NCBI GenBank assembly: GCA_947653315.1 | Contig: CANTGP010000053.1 | Location: 1 to 11,918 of the forward strand | Source: an uncultured Lachnospiraceae bacterium | Lineage (GTDB): Bacteria; Bacillota; Clostridia; Lachnospirales; Lachnospiraceae | Reading direction: 5' to 3' | Length of the DNA stretch: 11,918 bases | Shown: piece by piece, positions 8,179 through 11,918 of the stretch | How the letters are laid out: every line of letters starts with the position of its first letter | Numbering within the stretch: the first letter of the stretch is position 1 | Translations under genes and position numbers: made by a program | The notes under the pieces: generated by a model | What the model saw: only the letters and a program-made list of their open reading frames with translations | The model's database searches: none | Told to the model about the DNA's origin: nothing

Positions 8179-8196
8179 GACAATATGACAATATGA
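8179..8196 (-). repeat. Tandem 8-bp repeat just downstream of the hydrolase -10 box
   Basis: On the minus strand the unit TCATATTG is repeated twice without a gap and followed by TC. The first base overlaps the -10 box and the rest covers the expected transcription start near 8189. The position suits a repressor site, but replication slippage or chance would look the same. Confidence 0.5.
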
Positions 8197-8224
8197 TTTT
8201 ACCATTGGCGGCAGCCTGGTACAA
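8196..8224 (-). promoter_or_regulatory. Sigma-A-like promoter of the GH2 gene
   Basis: On the minus strand TTGTAC (8219-8224) and TAAAAT (8196-8201) are separated by exactly 17 nt. The start would be near 8189, giving a leader of about 80 nt to the ATG at 8109. The -10 box matches consensus at five of six bases and the -35 at three. The divergent promoter for the plus-strand gene lies about 70 bp away. Confidence 0.6.
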
Positions 8225-8238
8225 TCCGGGAAATTGCG

Positions 8239-8254
8239 TTTTGATTGATGAAAA
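8239..8254. promoter_or_regulatory. Possible operator, imperfect palindrome in the divergent promoter region
   Basis: TTTTGATTGATGAAAA is an imperfect inverted repeat (TTTTnAT outer halves) between the two divergent promoters, 14 bp upstream of the hydrolase -35 box and about 40 bp upstream of the plus-strand -35 box. It could bind a regulator of either gene. No regulator gene for it is in the window, and the match is short enough to be chance. Confidence 0.2.
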
Positions 8255-8295
8255 TTGCCATCCACCGTTCCCGCATATACCGTAATCTTTTTTCA

Positions 8296-8324
8296 TTGCA
8301 TAATCCCGCCGAAAAAGGTAAAAT
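8296..8324 (+). promoter_or_regulatory. Sigma-A-like promoter of the rubredoxin-glutamate synthase gene
   Basis: TTGCAT (8296-8301) and TAAAAT (8319-8324) are separated by exactly 17 nt on the plus strand. Transcription would begin near 8331, leaving a leader of about 48 nt. The ribosome binding site is AGAAAGG (8362-8368), 10 nt before the ATG at 8379. No riboswitch-like fold is visible in the short leader. Confidence 0.65.
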
Positions 8325-8378
8325 GATAAAAAACTATCCAACCATACCACAAAACACCAAAAGAAAGGTCAAAAGCAC

Positions 8379-9761
8379 ATGAAAAAATTTATTTGCAGCG
8401 TTTGCGGATACGTCCATGAAGGGGACACACCGCCAAAAGAATGTCCGGTCTGCCGCCAGCCTTCGGAAAAATTCCGGGAAGCCGGGGAGGAAGTTAAGAA
8501 AACAGGATTGGAAGCCCAAAACGTCACGGAGTCCAACGACTTAAGCTATGACAAAAGTTTCTACCGTACCGACGCTTCCTGCCGCTATATGGAAGAAATC
8601 CACCAAATGGCGGTTACGGGCAAAAGCATCGGCGGTTCCATGGGAACACGGATGCCCATGCCGAGCTGGGACGACATCCTGCTTTTGGGGGCGCAGTTAA
8701 ATCCTGCCCCGCTGGATGACGGGGTGCCCGTATCCGCCATGACCGTAATCGGAAAACACGCAAAACGCCCGATGATTTTGGAAAATCCCGTTTACATTTC
8801 CCACATGTCCTTCGGCGCATTATCCAAAGAAATCAAGGTGGCTTTGGCAAAAGGGTCTGCCATGGCAAAGACGGCAATGTGCAGCGGGGAAGGCGGTATC
8901 CTTCCCGAAGAACGGGAAGCATCCTATCAATATATTTTCGAATACATACCCAATAAATACAGCGTAACGGACGAAAACCTGCGTGCGGCGAACGCCATCG
9001 AAATCAAAATCGGACAGGGAACCAAACCGGGCATGGGCGGCCATCTTCCGGGTGAAAAAGTAACGGCGGAAATCGCGCGTATCCGCGGGAAAAAACAGGG
9101 GGAGGATATCCAAAGCCCCAGCCGTTTCCCCGAACTCCGTTCCAAAGAAGACTTAAAAGAAATGGTTACGATGCTGCGGGTTCGATCGGACGGCAGACCC
9201 ATCGGCATTAAAATTGCCGCCGGCAAAATCGAACGGGATTTGGAATACTGTGTCTATGCGGAACCGGATTTCATAACCATTGACGGCAGGGGCGGCGCAA
9301 CCGGCTCCAGCCCGTTTTTCCTGCGGGAAGCCACTACCGTACCCACCGTATATGCCCTGTACCGTGCAAGGAAATATCTGGATTCCGTACATTCCGACAT
9401 TTCCCTCGTCATCACCGGGGGACTGCGCGTATCCGCGGATGCGGCCAAAGCCCTTGCCATGGGAGCGGACGCCGTGGCGGTTGCAAGCGCGGCATTAATT
9501 GCGGCGGCGTGCCAGCAGTACCGGATTTGCGGTTCCGGCAACTGTCCGGTAGGTATCGCCACGCAAAACCCGGAACTGCGGAAACGGCTTAAGGTTGACC
9601 AATCCGCACAAAGGGTGGCAAATTACCTGAACGTTACCTTGGAAGAATTAAAGACCTTCGCCCGGATTACGGGACACACTTCCGTCCATGACCTGTGCGT
9701 GGACGATTTGGTGACCGTAAACAGGGAAATCTCCGAATTTACCAATATCCGCCATGCATAA
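8379..9761 (+). CDS. Rubredoxin-fused glutamate synthase FMN domain protein
   Basis: The 460-residue protein begins with a short rubrerythrin-type rubredoxin domain (cysteines C6, C9, C22, C25; CSVCGYVHEGD and CPVC), which binds one iron and carries single electrons. From about residue 80 it matches the synthase domain of the glutamate synthase large subunit: a TIM barrel binding FMN and a 3Fe-4S cluster. GGHLPG (220-225), GIKIAAG (276-282) and IDGRGGATGSSP (301-312) are conserved blocks, and C378, C384 and C389 have the C-x5-C-x4-C spacing of the cluster. The class-II amidotransferase domain and the GXGXG domain of full GltB are absent, and no small subunit is in the window. It could make glutamate from 2-oxoglutarate with ammonia supplied by a separate protein, with electrons arriving through the rubredoxin, but members of this family often have unproven activity. 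The gene stands alone, divergent from the hydrolase and convergent with the alarmone synthetase. Confidence 0.9.
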   Translation: MKKFICSVCGYVHEGDTPPKECPVCRQPSEKFREAGEEVKKTGLEAQNVTESNDLSYDKSFYRTDASCRYMEEIHQMAVTGKSIGGSMGTRMPMPSWDDILLLGAQLNPAPLDDGVPVSAMTVIGKHAKRPMILENPVYISHMSFGALSKEIKVALAKGSAMAKTAMCSGEGGILPEEREASYQYIFEYIPNKYSVTDENLRAANAIEIKIGQGTKPGMGGHLPGEKVTAEIARIRGKKQGEDIQSPSRFPELRSKEDLKEMVTMLRVRSDGRPIGIKIAAGKIERDLEYCVYAEPDFITIDGRGGATGSSPFFLREATTVPTVYALYRARKYLDSVHSDISLVITGGLRVSADAAKALAMGADAVAVASAALIAAACQQYRICGSGNCPVGIATQNPELRKRLKVDQSAQRVANYLNVTLEELKTFARITGHTSVHDLCVDDLVTVNREISEFTNIRHA

Positions 9762-9796
9762 ACGTATCCGGCCGGGCGCCCGTGTGCATGGAGAAT

Positions 9797-9824
9797 GCCT
9801 TCCGGTATATCTTAACCGGAAGGC
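9797..9824. terminator. Perfect 10-bp inverted repeat between convergent genes
   Basis: GCCTTCCGGT (9797-9806) and ACCGGAAGGC (9815-9824) pair perfectly around an 8-nt loop, 35 nt after the stop of the plus-strand gene. The repeat contains the TAA stop (9812-9814) of the minus-strand receiver-synthetase gene. Such a hairpin between convergent genes probably ends or stabilises both transcripts. It lacks an adjacent T run: on the plus strand a T7 run begins only 15 nt later (9840-9846), and none follows on the minus strand. It is therefore not a textbook intrinsic terminator. Confidence 0.45.
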
Positions 9825-10927
9825 GGCTCCTGCAACATATTTTTTTCCGTTGCCGGCGCCGCGTCCCGGTTATCAATCCGGTTCCTGATTTCCTGCATCC
9901 GGTAATCCAACGTTTCTATGGAATCCGCACAGATTTTCAACTGCCCCACAATTTCCTCCGCATCCTCCACGTCCTTTTTATACTTTAACTTATGTTCCAC
10001 GCTCGCCCAAAAATCCATGGCTATGGTGCGGAACTGCATTTCCACGTTCATCTTCTTCTTTCCGCCGGACAGGAAAATCGGCACGCTCAAAATCAGGTGG
10101 AGGCTCCGGTAGCCGTTGGGCTTCGGATTCCTGATATAATCCTTCACCCGCAGTACGGTAATGTCATCCTGCCCGGTAAACAGCTCCGCCAGCCGGTAGA
10201 TATCGTCCGGGAAAGAACAAATGACCCGCACCCCCGCCACGTCCATCAGTTGTTCCCGGATATTTTCCACCGTGGCAGGATACCCTTTCCGCTCCAGCTT
10301 TTCATAAATACTCTCCGGCGTTTTTAACCTGCTTTTTATGGACTCGAAGGGATTCCTGTTGTATTCCTGGGAAAATTCCGCGTTTAACGACTTTAACCTT
10401 GTTTCCACTTCCATAATGGCGGACTGGTATTCCAGCATCAGACGGTGGAAAGACTTCGCCTCCTTTAGTTTCTCCGCCTGGATGCGGATGATTTCATCCT
10501 GCTTCTTTAACGTTTCCTCCTGCTCCTCTACCTTCATTTCCAGCCGGTTCTTGCAATCAAACAACTCTATGGTATTTTTTAAGCGGTTTTTCACGGTGGA
10601 GCTTACGAACGGCTTACGGATAAAATCCGAAACGCCGAGCTCAAAACACCTGTTTTCCGTTTCCACGGCACATTCGCCGCTGATAATCAGCACGGGAATC
10701 CTCTGTATCCATCCCTTTTCCCTCATCTGCATAATGACCGCAAAACCGTCCATCTTCGGCATCCGCAAGTCCAAAAGAAGCGCCGCCGTCTCCTGTCTGT
10801 TCTCCTCCAATATCCGTAGCGCCTGCTCCCCGTTTTCCGCCAAATCCACCGTATAATCATCTTCCAGTATATGCTGCAGCAAATTGCGGTTCAGTTCCGC
10901 ATCATCCACCACCAATATCCTTTGCAT
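9812..10927 (-). CDS. Receiver domain fused to a RelQ-like (p)ppGpp synthetase
   Basis: A 371-residue two-domain protein. Residues 1-118 are a response-regulator receiver with acidic pair D8-D9, phospho-acceptor D53 (LLLDLRMPKMDG), S83 and K105 (RKPF), so it should accept phosphate from a histidine kinase. A charged helix at about 120-165 looks like the signalling coiled coil of receiver-HD-GYP and receiver-GGDEF proteins. Residues 170-350 form a RelA/SpoT synthetase domain resembling small alarmone synthetases (RelQ/YjbM): RLKTPESIYEKL (200-211), DVAGVR (D229), GYRSLH (272-277), EMQFRT (catalytic E296) and EHKLKYK (311-317) are all present. No HD hydrolase, TGS or ACT domain exists, so it should only synthesise (p)ppGpp from ATP and GTP or GDP. 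The ATG at 10927 is chosen because GGGAG stands 6 nt upstream; the longer reading would need a TTG. No kinase is in the window. It lies 48 nt after the nuclease-family gene with no visible promoter between, so co-transcription is likely. Confidence 0.92.
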   Translation of the reverse strand: MQRILVVDDAELNRNLLQHILEDDYTVDLAENGEQALRILEENRQETAALLLDLRMPKMDGFAVIMQMREKGWIQRIPVLIISGECAVETENRCFELGVSDFIRKPFVSSTVKNRLKNTIELFDCKNRLEMKVEEQEETLKKQDEIIRIQAEKLKEAKSFHRLMLEYQSAIMEVETRLKSLNAEFSQEYNRNPFESIKSRLKTPESIYEKLERKGYPATVENIREQLMDVAGVRVICSFPDDIYRLAELFTGQDDITVLRVKDYIRNPKPNGYRSLHLILSVPIFLSGGKKKMNVEMQFRTIAMDFWASVEHKLKYKKDVEDAEEIVGQLKICADSIETLDYRMQEIRNRIDNRDAAPATEKNMLQEPPSG

Positions 10928-10933
10928 TGGAAT

Positions 10934-10938
10934 CTCCC
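10934..10938 (-). promoter_or_regulatory. Ribosome binding site of the receiver-synthetase gene
   Basis: GGGAG on the minus strand is 6 nt before the ATG at 10927, and places the receiver start (MQRILVVDD) exactly where the family begins. The 48-nt gap to the preceding gene holds this site but no recognisable -10/-35 pair and no terminator. Confidence 0.75.
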
Positions 10939-10975
10939 TTCTCAATTCCGGTTCCTGTTTTTTCCTTCGTTCCCG

Positions 10976-11918
10976 TCACTTCGTCCCTATCAATACGTTC
11001 TTCCCCTCAAAAGCCAGTCCGTACATACGGATATGTTCCCCTTTGAGCCCATGCGCCTCCAACACCTGACCGTACTTCTTTTCTTCCATCTGCCGCAGCG
11101 CCGCCTGTACCGTTTCCTCCAAATCCGCTTCCTTTTTCGGGTCAAAAACCTTAAATTCCAAAAGAATGCCGTCGTCCCCCTTCTTTAACGGTTCCAGCAT
11201 CACATCATACCGCCCGAAACCGCTTTCGCGGTTGGAAGTCACCACATACCTGCCTGCCAAATCCACCAACAGCCCAAGCACAAACCCATGGTAAAACCGT
11301 TCCGGATTTGTCTTTTTGGACGGACGGTTTCCGGTATCAAAGGAACTGAACATGGACTCCGCTACATTCTCCATATAAAAATTCATGGCATCCACATCCC
11401 CAAGCAATAATGCTTTCACAAAACGGTTATAATTCGGCGCATCTTCCGCAAACCAGTCAAGCACCATATTTTCAAACATCTTCTTCACTTCATAATTTGT
11501 AAGCGCCATTTCATAAATATTCCCCCGTATTTCCACGATTTTCAAATACCCGCCTGCCAAAAAAAGGCTAAAGACCATATTTTCATTCTGCTCCAATTGA
11601 TGGAATGCAATATCCTCATCAATCCGGCTTTCCACCGTTTTGCCGGAAAGCAACTGTTCAAACTGCATCTTCATATCCTGACTGCCCTGCCTAAGCAGCT
11701 TTCCCGCCAGTCCATTGGAACTCGTGTTCGCCCAGTAAGACTTTAATTCCCCCGTATCCAAAAAGTTAATCACCGACCACGGATTATAAATATCCCGCAA
11801 ATCCCCAATGGTAAAACCATCATACCACTTCTTCACGTCTTCCCTTTTATCCGCCATATGAAACTCATCCTTTTTCTTAGAAGTGTCTTCGCCAATTCCC
11901 CAAGTTCCCATACCTAAA
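10976..11918 (-). CDS. DUF1703-type PD-(D/E)XK nuclease family protein, 5' partial
   Basis: The visible part (about 313 codons) is the C-terminal half of the AAA-ATPase-like/DUF1703 family, whose full members run to over 500 residues. Numbering from the in-frame ATG at 11911, the tail of the ATPase-like domain is seen first (WYDGFTIG 29-36, YNPWSVINFL 42-51). The nuclease fold follows: ESGFGRYDVMLEP (229-241) gives D236, and LEFKV (251-255) gives E252 and K254, completing a PD-(D/E)XK active site. Role in the cell is unknown; these genes are multi-copy in many gut anaerobes and are suspected to be mobile or defence-related. The frame stays open to the window edge, and no ribosome binding site is visible at 11911, so the gene probably continues upstream with its P-loop domain. 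The residues before ADKREDVKKW look unlike the family as I remember it, so a small frameshift or rearrangement near 11860-11918 is possible. The receiver-synthetase gene follows after 48 nt. Confidence 0.82.
   Translation of the reverse strand, partial: LGMGTWGIGEDTSKKKDEFHMADKREDVKKWYDGFTIGDLRDIYNPWSVINFLDTGELKSYWANTSSNGLAGKLLRQGSQDMKMQFEQLLSGKTVESRIDEDIAFHQLEQNENMVFSLFLAGGYLKIVEIRGNIYEMALTNYEVKKMFENMVLDWFAEDAPNYNRFVKALLLGDVDAMNFYMENVAESMFSSFDTGNRPSKKTNPERFYHGFVLGLLVDLAGRYVVTSNRESGFGRYDVMLEPLKKGDDGILLEFKVFDPKKEADLEETVQAALRQMEEKKYGQVLEAHGLKGEHIRMYGLAFEGKNVLIGTK

Noticed and set aside
9812..10927. Toxic small alarmone synthetase (toxSAS) with a missing antitoxin
   Set aside because: The synthetase motifs resemble RelQ, a receiver domain controls it, and no small antitoxin-like gene is beside it.
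10928..10945. Longer receiver-synthetase beginning at 10945
   Set aside because: It needs a TTG start, and the six extra residues would overlap the GGGAG ribosome binding site of the ATG at 10927.

Overview
The window looks like a chromosomal segment of a low-to-mid GC Firmicute, most likely a gut Clostridium relative of the Lachnospiraceae type. This rests on strong GGAGG ribosome binding sites, a dedicated ECF transporter of the UPF0397 kind, a rubredoxin-linked stand-alone glutamate synthase domain, a DUF1703-type nuclease and a clostridial-style response regulator. That is inference from gene content; there is no rRNA or other taxonomic marker. No tRNA, rRNA, CRISPR array, insertion sequence or phage gene is visible.

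Reading left to right, the first 8.1 kb is all on the minus strand. Transcribed from right to left it holds a cytosolic glycoside hydrolase family 2 enzyme (8109-5422), then a four-gene set: an ECF S component (5270-4710), a double ATPase (4703-2967), an EcfT membrane protein (2989-2159) and a membrane-anchored zinc-ribbon/leucine-rich-repeat protein (2101-137). The ECF genes are 6 nt apart or overlapping and have their own promoter (TTGGAC-18-TATAAT) between the hydrolase and the S component. The LRR gene follows 57 nt later without a visible promoter or terminator, so it is probably read with the transporter. A weak terminator-like hairpin with a T6 run lies near base 50-76.

The 269-base gap between 8110 and 8378 is a divergent promoter region. 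It has one sigma-A-like promoter for the hydrolase (minus strand) and one for the plus-strand gene at 8379-9761. That gene fuses a short rubrerythrin-type rubredoxin domain to the FMN/3Fe-4S synthase domain of glutamate synthase.

The right end is again minus strand: the C-terminal part of a DUF1703-type PD-(D/E)XK nuclease family protein running off the window edge, then, 48 nt downstream, a protein joining an intact response-regulator receiver domain through a coiled coil to an intact RelQ-like (p)ppGpp synthetase domain (10927-9812). This receiver-alarmone synthetase fusion is the most unusual item here, because it suggests alarmone production controlled by phosphorelay input. It ends convergently with the glutamate synthase-like gene at a perfect 10-bp inverted repeat.
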